Positions 1-7,812 of a stretch of 64,000 nt of DNA are shown one piece after another. The stretch comes from an uncultured Bacteroidales bacterium (GTDB lineage: Bacteria; Bacteroidota; Bacteroidia; Bacteroidales; Paludibacteraceae). The position numbers and the translations under genes were made by a program. The DNA lies in contig CAKUUM010000006.1 in assembly GCA_934692905.1 (NCBI GenBank), positions 1-64,000 on the forward strand, read 5' to 3'. How positions within the stretch are numbered: the first letter of the stretch is position 1; every line of letters begins with the position of its first letter. Below the pieces are notes generated by a model that had not been told where the DNA came from, did not search any database, and saw nothing but the letters and a program-made list of their open reading frames with translations.

Positions 1-154
1 CCCCGAACCCGTTCATCACGCTCATCACGCACACCATTGCAGCGGTCACCACACCTACTGCGGCAGCACTCACACCGGACACGATATTAATGGCGTTGTG
101 CCCCTTCTTGGAGAAGAGGTAACGCCACGCTATCCTATGTTCTGTCTTCAGCAA
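1..154 (-). CDS. ABC transporter permease, LolC/LolE (FtsX-like) family, N-terminal part only
   Basis: The minus strand is open from about 154 to the window edge. It encodes an N-terminus containing RYLFSKKGHNAINIVSG followed by a hydrophobic stretch ending VCVMSVMNGFG. That pattern is typical of the first membrane helix of LolC/LolE-type permeases, which extract lipoproteins from the inner membrane or act in related ABC exporters. There is no ATG in this part of the frame. A TTG at 154 with GAAAG six bases upstream is the best start. The gene follows rbfA, an order that I know from other Bacteroidales. Everything after residue 51 lies outside the window, so the family call rests on this short segment. 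Confidence 0.7.
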   Translation of the reverse strand, partial: MLKTEHRIAWRYLFSKKGHNAINIVSGVSAAAVGVVTAAMVCVMSVMNGFG

Positions 155-171
155 ACTAATCTTTCACTACA

Positions 172-210
172 TTGCGCATTATGCATGGTGCATTACGCAT
201 TGTGCAATAG
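172..210. repeat. Dispersed CATT/GCAT-rich repeat, copy 1 (overlaps the rbfA 3' end)
   Basis: A degenerate repeat built from GCATTATGCAT, GCATTACGCATT and related words. It supplies the last five codons and the stop of rbfA (LLHNA). Related copies lie at 8471-8506, 15671-15712 and 35451-35480. Confidence 0.7.
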
Positions 211-531
211 TTGGTCAATCCGCTCCATCTTGTCAATTGTCTCGTCCAGGTGGAAATGCAGTTCGGGAATGATACGCAACTGGTGACGCTCCATATTCCC
301 CATTTCGCCGCGTATCTTGCCCGTATCCTGTATAATCTGCTCCATGGTGGATTGCTCTTTATCTTGCGGGAAGATACTCAGATACACGTGGGCGATACTC
401 AAGTCCGGCGAAATACGCACTTCGCTCACCGAGATGAGCGTGCCGCGCAACCCGCGTGCATATTGAAGAAATAGGGTGCTCAAATCCTTCTGAATGAGCC
501 GTTCTATTTTCTCTACTCGTGTCGATTCCAT
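193..531 (-). CDS. rbfA: Ribosome-binding factor A
   Basis: RbfA is a small KH-fold protein that binds the 30S subunit during late 16S rRNA maturation and cold adaptation. The 112-residue product has the expected length. Its start, STRVEKIERLIQKDLSTLF, and the central segment VSEVRISPDLSIAHVYLSIF match the family's strand-helix pattern. The ATG is at 531. The next gene downstream is the LolC/E-like permease. The last codons (LLHNA) and the stop sit inside a dispersed repeat, so the C-terminus may have been extended or replaced by repeat sequence. The KH core ends well before that point, so function should be unaffected. Confidence 0.92.
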   Translation of the reverse strand: MESTRVEKIERLIQKDLSTLFLQYARGLRGTLISVSEVRISPDLSIAHVYLSIFPQDKEQSTMEQIIQDTGKIRGEMGNMERHQLRIIPELHFHLDETIDKMERIDQLLHNA

Positions 532-606
532 TATTATTCAGTCTTTTATGGTTTCAGTCTCAACTGACTTTCCTTATATTCCGTCAGCCATTGATTATCG
601 CAAACA

Positions 607-634
607 AGGGAAAGGAGTTTCCACTCTTTTCCCT
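607..634 (-). terminator. Hairpin downstream of rpmH
   Basis: A 12-bp stem with a 4-base loop: left arm AGGGAAAGGAGT (607-618), right arm ACTCTTTTCCCT (623-634). One pair is imperfect (G-T read on the plus strand, A-C on the minus). It lies between the rpmH stop and rbfA and is followed on the minus strand by the T-rich TTGTTTG. It probably ends the rpmH transcript. A second, weaker stem (TTGGAG/CTCCAA) is at 645-662. Confidence 0.5.
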
Positions 635-684
635 GCAGCGTTTCCTTGGAGCCTCGCCTCCAAGTGTTGGGTCATCCGTGCGGA

Positions 685-843
685 TTAATACTTGTGGCGA
701 CCTTCGTCTGCTACAGTCAGTTTCTTACGACCTTTGGCACGGCGAGCAGCAAGTACGCGGCGACCGTTGGCGGTAGCCATTCTCTGCAGGAAACCATGTT
801 TGTTACGTCTTTTACGTTGCGATGGTTGAAACGTTCTTTTCAT
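685..843 (-). CDS. rpmH: 50S ribosomal protein L34
   Basis: This is a 52-codon gene. The product begins MKRTFQPSQRKRRNKHGF, continues with RMATANGRRVLAARRAKGRKKL, and ends DEGRHKY. This is the complete L34 signature, a very basic 50S subunit protein near the tunnel region. The short acidic tail after KKL is common in Bacteroidota L34. The ATG is at 843 and the TAA at 685-687. A clear Bacteroidota promoter is at 922-953. It is transcribed as a single gene ahead of a hairpin, not next to rnpA or dnaA as in many other phyla. Confidence 0.96.
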   Translation of the reverse strand: MKRTFQPSQRKRRNKHGFLQRMATANGRRVLAARRAKGRKKLTVADEGRHKY

Positions 844-921
844 TGCCTTATTGCTTTATGCCCCGTCATAGTGGGCGAGTTTATAATTATCAATGCTTTG
901 ATTTTGCTGTCGAAAAAGCGT

Positions 922-953
922 GCAAAGGTACATCTTTTTTCTGACTCGGCAAA
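922..953 (-). promoter_or_regulatory. Promoter of rpmH (Bacteroidota primary-sigma type)
   Basis: On the minus strand the -7 element TACCTTTGC (922-930) lies 19 nt downstream of a TTTG -33 element (950-953). The 20 bases at 911-930 are identical to those at the rpsF promoter (4380-4399). Confidence 0.8.
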
Positions 954-993
954 ATTATTTGTATGAAAAAGCACTTTTTCTCTTATAAGTCCC

Positions 994-1911
994 TTATAAT
1001 TTGCGAAATACGCGCAAAAACTCCTTGGGCACAGGTGTTTCGAAGTGCACTTTTTGCTCGGTGGCAGGGTGGATAAATTCCAGTACACGGGCATGCAGAC
1101 AGAGGCGGTCAACGGGTGAATATTCGTTGCCATGACCGTATTTCCTGTCACCGATGACGGGGTGCCCGATACTCTGCATGTGAACACGAATCTGGTTGGT
1201 GCGCCCCGTTTCGAGGTTGAGTTCGATGAGTGATAATGGGATGTCGTTGTTGCCTTCCGCGGGAAGTTCTTTGAGTACCTTATAATTGGTGACCGCCATC
1301 TGACCGCCATCGTCCACAGGCGATGAATAGACTACGGCATTGCGCTTATCTTCTGTGAGCCAAGTGGTTATCTTGCCCGATTTCTTGTCGAGAATGCCTT
1401 CCACAAGGGCGACATAGGTGCGTTTGGTGACCAACTGACGCCAATAGGTGCGCATATACTCCTGCAATTCGGATGTCTTGGCAAAAACCAGCAGACCACT
1501 TGTCTCGCGGTCAAGCCGGTGTACGACATAGATACCATTGTGCACGTCCTGATGCTTGACGTAGTTTTTGAGAATGGAGAACGCTGTAGTCTCCGTGCTC
1601 CCCGGATAGGTGGGGACGGTGAGCAAGCCGACTTTCTTTTCGACAACAATCAGCCATTCGTCCTCGTACACGATGCTCAACTTGGGGTGGTGCAATTCGC
1701 CATTTCCGCGCCCCGAAGAGATGGTGACGGTATCCCCTTTATGCACAGGCACATCGTGACGCGTCTGCACGGCGGCATTCACGGTGACACGGCGTTGCCC
1801 AAGCAGTTGCTTGATGCTGGTGCGGGTCATGCCCCCCATCTTGGAGAGCAGGAAAGGCAGCAGTTCCATGTCTGCCTCTACGCGGAGAACGGTATCTTGT
1901 TTCTTTTTCAT
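994..1911 (-). CDS. RluA-family 23S rRNA/tRNA pseudouridine synthase
   Basis: The 305-residue protein converts specific uridines in structured RNA to pseudouridine. An S4-like RNA-binding domain occupies about residues 15-70 (TSIKQLLGQRRVTVNAAVQ). The catalytic domain follows, with the motif VVHRLDRETSGLLVFAK, where Asp134 is the expected catalytic residue. The later LETGRTNQIRVHM motif (about 235-247) and GDRKYG complete the RluA signature. The target nucleotide cannot be read from sequence: RluC, RluD and other subfamilies look alike here. The ATG at 1911 follows pnuC after a 93-bp spacer that holds a dispersed repeat. No promoter is obvious in that spacer. Confidence 0.9.
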   Translation of the reverse strand: MKKKQDTVLRVEADMELLPFLLSKMGGMTRTSIKQLLGQRRVTVNAAVQTRHDVPVHKGDTVTISSGRGNGELHHPKLSIVYEDEWLIVVEKKVGLLTVPTYPGSTETTAFSILKNYVKHQDVHNGIYVVHRLDRETSGLLVFAKTSELQEYMRTYWRQLVTKRTYVALVEGILDKKSGKITTWLTEDKRNAVVYSSPVDDGGQMAVTNYKVLKELPAEGNNDIPLSLIELNLETGRTNQIRVHMQSIGHPVIGDRKYGHGNEYSPVDRLCLHARVLEFIHPATEQKVHFETPVPKEFLRVFRKL

Positions 1912-1947
1912 TGCTACGAAGATATTAAAAACATTAATGATTCAAAT

Positions 1948-2003
1948 GGCATTATCGGGACTTCTTTGAACGGACGGCTACGCCATATTATCACAAATCA
2001 GCC
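1948..2003 (+). repeat. Dispersed ACGGACGGCTACGCC hairpin repeat, copy 1
   Basis: Contains GGGACTTCTTTGAACGGACG followed by GCTACGCCATATTAT. Over about 44 nt it differs at only four positions from the copy at 22700-22747 (opposite strand). It shares its core and the AATCAGCC end with the copy at 8511-8562. Here the ACGGC-TAC-GCCGT hairpin is weakened to GCCAT. Confidence 0.75.
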
Positions 2004-2004
2004 G

Positions 2005-2763
2005 TTAATTTTTGCCGAACCGGCGTATCCATGCGACACCCGTGCTGCCGTTTACGAACAGGAAAACGGTGAACAGCACCAACGAGAATATATTCCCCAC
2101 CATAATGTAGAAAACCATGCCCGCCACGCTGTAGAGTACCCACCAAAGCCATGCGTCAATGCGCTGGCGGATAAGCAGGAAATTGGCCAAAACCGATGAG
2201 GCTATCATCAGTCCGCCCATGAGTTTGAGGGCGATATTATCACCCCAGCCATTGTGCTGAAGCAGTTGAGTAGCAAGGACATAATCGACGGCGATGATGG
2301 CAACAGCAGCCAACAAAGAGAGACCTTGCATGCCACGCGGCAGCCAAGTCGGAGCAAAGATTTCCTTTACCTGTTCAGGGTGCAAAGTATGCCTGCGCCA
2401 CGTGAGCAGTGAGATGATGCCAAACGGGACAAAGACTGCCAAATAGAGGATGGTGAGGTCGAGATTGCCCTGCAAGCAAAACTGCGCCGCAAGGAGCAAT
2501 GCCATGAGTATGTCGCCGTAGAAACCGAGATAATTCTTCGGGTTGCGGATAGTGAGTACATACGCCGTGCCGACAACACTGGCCGGTATGCCGACCACAA
2601 AAGCAGGGTCTGCCCACTGCAAAAGCGTTCCGCGTAGCGTTGGGAAGAGCCATTCCACCAAAAACAGCATCAGAAAAAGTGCCGTAAAGATGCCCACAGA
2701 CACCAATAACTGCCTGCCAAACTCTATTAACAATTGATGGCGGATGCCCGTTGTTTTCGCCAT
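2005..2763 (-). CDS. pnuC: PnuC-type nicotinamide riboside/mononucleotide transporter
   Basis: A 252-residue inner-membrane protein with about seven hydrophobic segments. The C-terminal part, QRIDAWLWWVLYSVAGMVFY followed by FLFVNGSTGVAWIRR, matches the PnuC pattern of a Trp-rich helix and a final Asn/Gly/Trp motif. The WRRHTLHPEQVKEIF loop is also consistent. PnuC carriers import the NAD precursor nicotinamide riboside (or mononucleotide) by facilitated diffusion, driven by intracellular phosphorylation. No NadR-type kinase lies nearby, and I see no riboswitch in the 147-bp spacer before rpmE2. That spacer instead has stuttering ACCAACCTCTAAC-like sequence and the rpmE2 terminator. The substrate is inferred from the family. 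Confidence 0.8.
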   Translation of the reverse strand: MAKTTGIRHQLLIEFGRQLLVSVGIFTALFLMLFLVEWLFPTLRGTLLQWADPAFVVGIPASVVGTAYVLTIRNPKNYLGFYGDILMALLLAAQFCLQGNLDLTILYLAVFVPFGIISLLTWRRHTLHPEQVKEIFAPTWLPRGMQGLSLLAAVAIIAVDYVLATQLLQHNGWGDNIALKLMGGLMIASSVLANFLLIRQRIDAWLWWVLYSVAGMVFYIMVGNIFSLVLFTVFLFVNGSTGVAWIRRFGKN

Positions 2764-2866
2764 TTAACCACCTACCAACATATAACCAACCTCTAACAAA
2801 CCACTAACGTTTTGCCCGTGCCTGAATAAGGTTGATATTATTTAACAAAGGATGCCCTACATACAA

Positions 2867-2894
2867 CAGAGGCGAGCCTTAAGACTCGCCTCTG
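2867..2894 (-). terminator. Terminator hairpin after rpmE2
   Basis: A perfect 10-bp stem CAGAGGCGAG/CTCGCCTCTG with an 8-base loop, 17 bp past the rpmE2 stop. It probably ends the rpsF-rpsR-rplI-rpmE2 transcript. The T tract is weak (TTGT). Confidence 0.75.
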
Positions 2895-2910
2895 AATTAT
2901 CACGTGAAGA

Positions 2911-3165
2911 TTATTTCTTCTTGCGGGCGCCGTAGCGAGACATAAATTTATCTACGCGACCAGCGGTGTCAACGAGTTTGGACTTACCGGTGTAGAAGGG
3001 GTGACTCGTGTTCGAGATTTCCAACTTAATCAGGGGATAAGTCTGACCATCGATTTCGATGGAGTCCTTGGTAGCGGCTGTGGAGCGGCTGAAGAACTGT
3101 GTGCCATCGGACATATCTTTGAAGACTACCACGCGGTAGTTCTCCGGATGAATTCCTTTTTTCAT
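2911..3165 (-). CDS. rpmE2: 50S ribosomal protein L31, type B (zinc-free)
   Basis: The 84-residue product begins MKKGIHPENYRVVVFKD and contains SNTSHPFYTGKSKLVDTAGR with a basic end (YGARKKK). It lacks the CxxC zinc ligands of ordinary L31, which identifies the type B form, the usual one in Bacteroidota. It starts 24 bp after rplI and is followed by a strong hairpin, so it is probably the last gene of the rpsF operon. In other bacteria type B L31 replaces zinc-binding L31 when zinc is scarce. Here its place in a constitutive ribosomal operon suggests it is the main L31. Confidence 0.95.
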   Translation of the reverse strand: MKKGIHPENYRVVVFKDMSDGTQFFSRSTAATKDSIEIDGQTYPLIKLEISNTSHPFYTGKSKLVDTAGRVDKFMSRYGARKKK

Positions 3166-3189
3166 ACTTCTGTTTCTTTTCTTCGCGGC

Positions 3190-3633
3190 TTATTCAGCAG
3201 CAACAATGTTCAACTTAATCTGAGCCTTTACCTCGCGGTGCAGTTTGGCAATAGCCAGAGCCTCGCCCAACTCTTTCACATTCTCGACGGTGATAATCTT
3301 CTTGTCAATGTCGAAACCTTGAGCCTTCAATGCATCAGCCACCTGTGCGGTAGTGATAGCGCCGAAGATTTTGCCGTCCTCGTTAGCCTTTGCGGGCAAT
3401 GTGATAACGGTAGCAGCCAACTTCTCAGCCAACTCCTTGGCGTCAGCCAGTTGCTTAGCCAACTTGTGAGCCTGCTGCTTGAGGTTTTCTGCCAGTTGCT
3501 TGCGGTTGCTGTCGTTGGCAATAACTGCGAACTGGTTAGGAATGAGGTAGTTGCGACCAAAGCCGTCACGTACCTTAACGATATCGTTCTTGTAGCCCAA
3601 GTTTGCTACGTCTTGAATCAAAATTACTTCCAT
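3190..3633 (-). CDS. rplI: 50S ribosomal protein L9
   Basis: A 147-residue protein of normal L9 length. The N-terminal domain starts MEVILIQDVANLGYKNDIVKV and contains GRNYLIPNQFA. A long charged helix (about 50-80) connects to the C-terminal domain with KIFGAITTAQVADALKAQGF. L9 binds domain V of 23S rRNA at the base of the L1 stalk and helps maintain reading frame. It is the third gene after rpsF and rpsR, 24 bp from rpsR, which is the standard Bacteroidota order. Confidence 0.97.
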   Translation of the reverse strand: MEVILIQDVANLGYKNDIVKVRDGFGRNYLIPNQFAVIANDSNRKQLAENLKQQAHKLAKQLADAKELAEKLAATVITLPAKANEDGKIFGAITTAQVADALKAQGFDIDKKIITVENVKELGEALAIAKLHREVKAQIKLNIVAAE

Positions 3634-3657
3634 GATGTTTCTCCTTTCAATTAACGA

Positions 3658-3924
3658 TTACTTCATCATATCGGTTACATAAGGCAGCAGTGCCAAGTGA
3701 CGTGCTTTCTTTACAGCCTGAGCCACCTTGCGCTGATACTTCAGGCTGGTACCCGTGATACGGCGGGGCAGAATCTTGCCTTGCTCGTTGAGGAACTTCT
3801 TCAGGAACTCGGGGTCCTTATAATCAATGTACTTGATACCGCTCTTTTTGAAACGGCAGTACTTTTTCTTCTTTGCCTCGTTGGTTTTCGGGGTCAAATA
3901 GCGGAATTCTTCGTTCTGTGCCAT
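3658..3924 (-). CDS. rpsR: 30S ribosomal protein S18
   Basis: An 88-residue protein with the S18 core IKYIDYKDPEFLKKFLNEQGKILPRRITGT and QRKVAQAVKKARHLALLPY. S18 forms a heterodimer with S6 on the 30S platform. The ATG at 3924 lies 3 bases after the rpsF stop, so the two subunits are almost certainly translated together. The N-terminal basic segment KKKKYCRFKKSG has one Cys rather than a zinc-type pair. Confidence 0.97.
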   Translation of the reverse strand: MAQNEEFRYLTPKTNEAKKKKYCRFKKSGIKYIDYKDPEFLKKFLNEQGKILPRRITGTSLKYQRKVAQAVKKARHLALLPYVTDMMK

Positions 3925-3927
3925 AGT

Positions 3928-4293
3928 TTAAGCCTCCTCAGTAGTTACAGGTTCTTCTTTTTTCAGATTAACGTTGCGACGTTTCTCAGCATACTCGAAA
4001 GCATACTTGTCCAGACGCGTAGTGAGGAAACGAATTACTCGTTCGTCACGACGGAATTCCGTCTCGAGAGTAGCAATGACAGCCGGTTCTACATCAAATT
4101 GCAGCAAGGCGTAGAATCCCGTTGTTTTGCCTTGGATAGGGTAGGCGAGTTTGCGCAAACCCCACTCCTCACGATTCAGAATGGTACCACCATTCTCCTT
4201 GAGAAGGTTCTCGAATTTGTCAACCGCTTCCTTCATCTGTGGTTCAGACAAAACGGGAGTCAACACGAAAGCGGCCTCGTAATGATTTAACAT
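3928..4293 (-). CDS. rpsF: 30S ribosomal protein S6
   Basis: A 121-residue protein starting MLNHYEAAFVLTPVLSEPQM, with EWGLRKLAYPIQGKTTGFY and FRRDERVIRFLTTRLDK. These are the conserved S6 strands that contact S18 and 16S rRNA. The C-terminus is acidic (KKEEPVTTEEA). It is the first gene of the rpsF-rpsR-rplI-rpmE2 operon, with a promoter about 100 bp upstream (4391-4422) and a leader that can fold into two hairpins. Confidence 0.97.
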   Translation of the reverse strand: MLNHYEAAFVLTPVLSEPQMKEAVDKFENLLKENGGTILNREEWGLRKLAYPIQGKTTGFYALLQFDVEPAVIATLETEFRRDERVIRFLTTRLDKYAFEYAEKRRNVNLKKEEPVTTEEA

Positions 4294-4384
4294 ACAGTTT
4301 GTTGTTTATTTAGTTAATTATTTGCTTCGGGAGCATTCCGCCCCCTCTTTGCTCTCACGGTTCGGCAATACGCCAAACCCGAAA
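4294..4384 (-). promoter_or_regulatory. rpsF mRNA leader, possible S6:S18 autoregulatory element
   Basis: Between the predicted transcription start and the rpsF ATG, the minus strand can form a bulged hairpin CGGGTTTGGC-GTATT-GCCGAACCG. A second stem, GAGCA...TGCTC, encloses a G-rich loop. S6:S18 complexes bind their own leader in many bacteria (known biology), but I have not confirmed the consensus bulge here. Binding is an inference from position and foldability. Confidence 0.4.
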
Positions 4385-4390
4385 AAGCGT

Positions 4391-4422
4391 GCAAAGGTAA
4401 TACAATTATCTGATATACACAA
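4391..4422 (-). promoter_or_regulatory. Promoter of the rpsF-rpsR-rplI-rpmE2 operon
   Basis: The -7 element TACCTTTGC (4391-4399, minus strand) and a TTG -33 element (4420-4422) are 20 nt apart. It shares an exact 20-mer with the rpmH promoter that extends into the transcribed region. Confidence 0.8.
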
Positions 4423-4489
4423 GATAATGTGTAATTTTAATTTGTGATATGTCGTGATAATGACGCAAACTGCATCATATCCATACACC

Positions 4490-4864
4490 TTATTTTACGC
4501 GCGTACGTGTGCGCGCGAAGACGGCTAAGGCATATGCGCCTGCCAGCAAGAGCATAAACAGCACAGGCACATCCCCTATTGGCACAAAATCCGGTGTGTC
4601 AGGCACTTGCTCGTTACCACCTATCACGGGTGGGGTCTTGCGCGGTCCGTAGGATACCACCTCATTCAGTCCGTCCAAATCGCCTGCCGCGAAAGGTACG
4701 CTATAATTATTGGTAAAGGCGGCAGGTGTAGTGGCAAACTGATAGTCTGTCAATCCGTTAGCCATAGGAACAGATGTGTAAGGGTCATCATAGAGCGGGC
4801 TTTGCCCGTACATCGGCAGCCCGACAAACAGGAATAGCAGTATGATGATGTGTTGTATTTTCAT
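4490..4864 (-). CDS. Small secreted/membrane protein downstream of the LRR protein
   Basis: I do not recognise a named family. The 124-residue product (from the second ATG, MKIQHIIILLFL) has an N-terminal signal sequence ending near MYGQS. A Pro/Gly-rich middle follows (GPRKTPPVIGGNEQ), then the motif FVPIGDVP, a hydrophobic segment of about 17 residues (VLFMLLLAGAYALAVFA) and a basic tail RTRTRVK. A PIGD-type motif before a final helix and positive tail resembles other Bacteroidales tail-anchored exported proteins. The gene is 22 bp after the LRR gene, so it is probably cotranscribed and may help anchor or export it. That role is inference. An in-frame ATG four codons upstream is also possible. 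Confidence 0.7.
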   Translation of the reverse strand: MKIQHIIILLFLFVGLPMYGQSPLYDDPYTSVPMANGLTDYQFATTPAAFTNNYSVPFAAGDLDGLNEVVSYGPRKTPPVIGGNEQVPDTPDFVPIGDVPVLFMLLLAGAYALAVFARTRTRVK

Positions 4865-4886
4865 TGTTGTAAACATTTATTCAGTT

Positions 4887-7619
4887 TCATAGCACCACTT
4901 TCTGACTGCCATATTGCGTGGTGACAATGTAGTAGCCTGATTCCAAATCCATTGCGGCGGTAGTAGTTCCCCGCGGGAAAGTGTACAGAAGAGTGCCGTT
5001 GATGCTATATACATTCACGGCTTCGCCGTTGGTCTCTATGGTCAAGGTGTTGCCGCTTATCTTGCACAGCATCTCGGATCCGTCTATCTGCGGCAGGCTG
5101 CCACTATTGCCGGTAGGCACAGATTCTCTGTAGCGGATGGCAAAGCGGCGGGACTGTACCATCGTTTCCGAGCCCGAACCTTCCGTTACATAACACTCGA
5201 ACGGGTACAGGGTACGTGCTGCCGATGTGCCATAGAAAGTAGTGCCGTCTTCCTCCAACAGATACACACTCCCCACACTCTGAGACATCAGTGTGTTGTT
5301 GCCATACATCGCGGAAGTGTTGCCCCATTGTACGGAGAACTTGGTTCCTACTTCAGGATTGTCCGCACTATGGAACGTAACCTCCTTGTCGTCATACCAC
5401 GGATGCTTGAACTGTATCAGATATGGCGTATAGCCTTCTACTTTGTCCGTTGTCACGAACTCGGGATTGCCGTCTGTGCCATTCCCCGACTGCTTCAGCA
5501 GCCAGAAGTTACCACCGGTACCACTTACCCACGGAGTAATTTCCACCTCTGCATTGTCGTCCGTGTCATACAGCGTCACGGACTCCACCTCAAACGGCAG
5601 GTACAATGTCTCCCATTGCCCCGAAGTAAAAATACGATGGTACAGGATATGGTATACGTCCACATTCCCTTCCACCTCTGTCAGCAGACTTCCTGCATCC
5701 GGATAGTTGTGGTGGTAAATGTCCATCTCGCAGTTGTCACCCCACTCCCAACCTGTTGTCAATATACCCTTCCATGCCGCCTTATAAGCCTCCAAGTCAG
5801 GGCAGTGCACATATAATATACCCGTTGCACTGACACCATTGAACGGGTTGCTGTCGCCCTCCTGCCTCTTTGGCGGGGTCGGACCCAATGCGTATATAAC
5901 AGACAAGTTGGGGCATACTCCAAAAGCATAACCGCCCAGCGAGTCCACCGTGGAAGGTATTGTCACCATGGTCAAAGCACTATCCGCACAGAAAGCACGG
6001 TTGCCAATCACCTGTATGCCCTCATGCAGGCGTACTTTCGTCAAGTTTACACAATTACGGAAAGCAGCATTATCAATATGGCGTACCGAACCCGGTATCT
6101 CCAATGATGTCAACCAATGCCCGCCCCTATTCAGTTCGGCAAATGCACCTGCCGCGACCTTCGTCACAGATAAATTATACTTGCCCGCCCTCACGGTAGC
6201 AGGTATCTGCAGTGCACCCGCTTTGGGTGTCACAAAACCGTTTACCTGTACGGCCGTATCGCTTGCCGATGTCCTGGAGAACTTCAAGTTGTTCTTGTTG
6301 AAATTGCAAACATCTACTACACGGTATGCCCATGGCCAAGTGGTATTATAGCCATTTTCCGTATCGTTTTTTGTACCGCAAGCCACTGTCACATCGCACT
6401 TATCCATATAGGGTACGCCCGACAACGGACCGCCGTCGCTGGCGGGCGGTGTAGGGGGTAACATCTCCACCCATTGGAGGTTCGGGCAGTCGCCTATGGC
6501 GTAGTCGCCCATAAATTCCACCGTGCTCGGTATGGTGATATTGGTCAGCAACGAGTCCTTGCAAAATGCGCGGTTGCCTATGTACTTCAAGCCCTCGTTG
6601 AGCGTTACGGAAGCCAAACTGTGGCAACAACGGAATGCACAATAGTTCAGTCTGCGCATTGTGGAAGGCAGTACCAGTGACGTGATGCGCACATTCTTGC
6701 GGCTGAGTTCGCGCTGGTTGAATACATTACTATCCACCTCCACCACATAGTACGTATTGCCTGCAACCTCTACAGACTCCGGTATCTGCAATTCCCCATC
6801 AATCGTATTGGACAGATAGCCGCATACAGAAACCTCGTTCTTCTCCTCGTTCTTCTCTTTGTTGTCAATCACCCGATAGCGCAACTTGTCGTCCGAAAAT
6901 ATGGGTCTGTCATCACACAAGTCCGTCACCTTGTCACGCCAAAAATACTGGAAGGCGATAGTGCCATCGGCATAAGCAACACTATAATAATATGCAGCAT
7001 AGGCTTCATACGTGCCACACGGAATGAGAATGTGTGTATTGGCAATGGTTTGCACAAACACCTGGGCGCCACCGACTTTTGCAGGAGTCGCCGATGCAAA
7101 ACGTATATTCTTCAGACTGAGGCACTTACCGAAAGCATAGTCTGCGATTGTATCCACGGACCCCGGTATCTCCAATGTGCCCTGCAATGCCGAGTCGTTG
7201 CAAAAAGCGCGGTCGCCTATCATGCGCAGTCCGTCTTTGAGTGAGATAGAGGTCATCTTGTCACACGAATAGAAACCCTTGTCGTCAATCATGGTAACCG
7301 TTTGAGGCAAATCCACCGATGTAATCTCCCTGCAATAGGCAAATCCGCTGCCCGCCACCATAGTCACCTCGTAGACCGTATTGTCTATCTGGAATGTGGA
7401 CGGGATAAGCAAGTCGCCCTTGGGAGCCTTATTCCGGTTTTCGGGCTTGTTCTTATCTACTTGCTGCACACTCACGTATGTCACGTTTTCGCCCGTTCCC
7501 AACACGGTGTATTCCAATGTGTTACCCTCGTGCGTGTACTCAAAAGCATTCGCGGGGAGTGTCGTCAGCAACAACCCCAATAAGATAAAACCTCTACCTA
7601 TGCGTGATAAATTCCTCAT
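4887..7619 (-). CDS. Secreted BspA-like leucine-rich repeat protein with three LRR modules and a C-terminal sorting-type domain
   Basis: A 910-residue protein. Residues 1-25 form a signal peptide ending LPANA. Three homologous modules follow (about 27-210, 245-420 and 440-610). Each is a short beta segment and then LRR_5/BspA repeats of the type LPSTMRRLNYCAFRCC or IGNRAFCADSALTMVTIPST. Each module closes with a Pro-rich P-x-PTPP-like segment. After a beta-rich region, the last 75 residues (EAVNVYSINGTLLYTF, then ESGYYIVTTQYGSQKVVL) look like a T9SS type A C-terminal domain. BspA-like proteins are surface proteins that bind host matrix or other cells. The ligand here is unknown. A promoter is at 7678-7710, and the small membrane protein gene follows. 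Confidence 0.88.
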   Translation of the reverse strand: MRNLSRIGRGFILLGLLLTTLPANAFEYTHEGNTLEYTVLGTGENVTYVSVQQVDKNKPENRNKAPKGDLLIPSTFQIDNTVYEVTMVAGSGFAYCREITSVDLPQTVTMIDDKGFYSCDKMTSISLKDGLRMIGDRAFCNDSALQGTLEIPGSVDTIADYAFGKCLSLKNIRFASATPAKVGGAQVFVQTIANTHILIPCGTYEAYAAYYYSVAYADGTIAFQYFWRDKVTDLCDDRPIFSDDKLRYRVIDNKEKNEEKNEVSVCGYLSNTIDGELQIPESVEVAGNTYYVVEVDSNVFNQRELSRKNVRITSLVLPSTMRRLNYCAFRCCHSLASVTLNEGLKYIGNRAFCKDSLLTNITIPSTVEFMGDYAIGDCPNLQWVEMLPPTPPASDGGPLSGVPYMDKCDVTVACGTKNDTENGYNTTWPWAYRVVDVCNFNKNNLKFSRTSASDTAVQVNGFVTPKAGALQIPATVRAGKYNLSVTKVAAGAFAELNRGGHWLTSLEIPGSVRHIDNAAFRNCVNLTKVRLHEGIQVIGNRAFCADSALTMVTIPSTVDSLGGYAFGVCPNLSVIYALGPTPPKRQEGDSNPFNGVSATGILYVHCPDLEAYKAAWKGILTTGWEWGDNCEMDIYHHNYPDAGSLLTEVEGNVDVYHILYHRIFTSGQWETLYLPFEVESVTLYDTDDNAEVEITPWVSGTGGNFWLLKQSGNGTDGNPEFVTTDKVEGYTPYLIQFKHPWYDDKEVTFHSADNPEVGTKFSVQWGNTSAMYGNNTLMSQSVGSVYLLEEDGTTFYGTSAARTLYPFECYVTEGSGSETMVQSRRFAIRYRESVPTGNSGSLPQIDGSEMLCKISGNTLTIETNGEAVNVYSINGTLLYTFPRGTTTAAMDLESGYYIVTTQYGSQKVVL

Positions 7620-7677
7620 AAGTCTTTCATTTAATTCTTGTTATTCAGTTCGTGTTTCTTACTCTAAGAAATGGACG

Positions 7678-7710
7678 GCAAAGATACGACTTTTTTGCGA
7701 CTTATGCAAA
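7678..7710 (-). promoter_or_regulatory. Promoter of the LRR protein gene
   Basis: Minus-strand -7 element TATCTTTGC (7678-7686) and TTTG -33 element (7707-7710), 20 nt apart. The leader to the ATG is about 50 nt. Confidence 0.75.
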
Positions 7711-7812
7711 TAATTTTTCATTTTTTAGGCAGATTTATAGCACTTTATGCGTAATCGGGGCATGGCATGGTTTTTGTGGCTTGCCATCGGTATAAAAAAT
7801 AAAGTATAATTT

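Noticed and set aside
2764..2866. NAD- or thiamine-type riboswitch before pnuC
   Set aside because: The spacer is stuttering ACCAACCTCTAAC-like sequence without a recognisable conserved fold.
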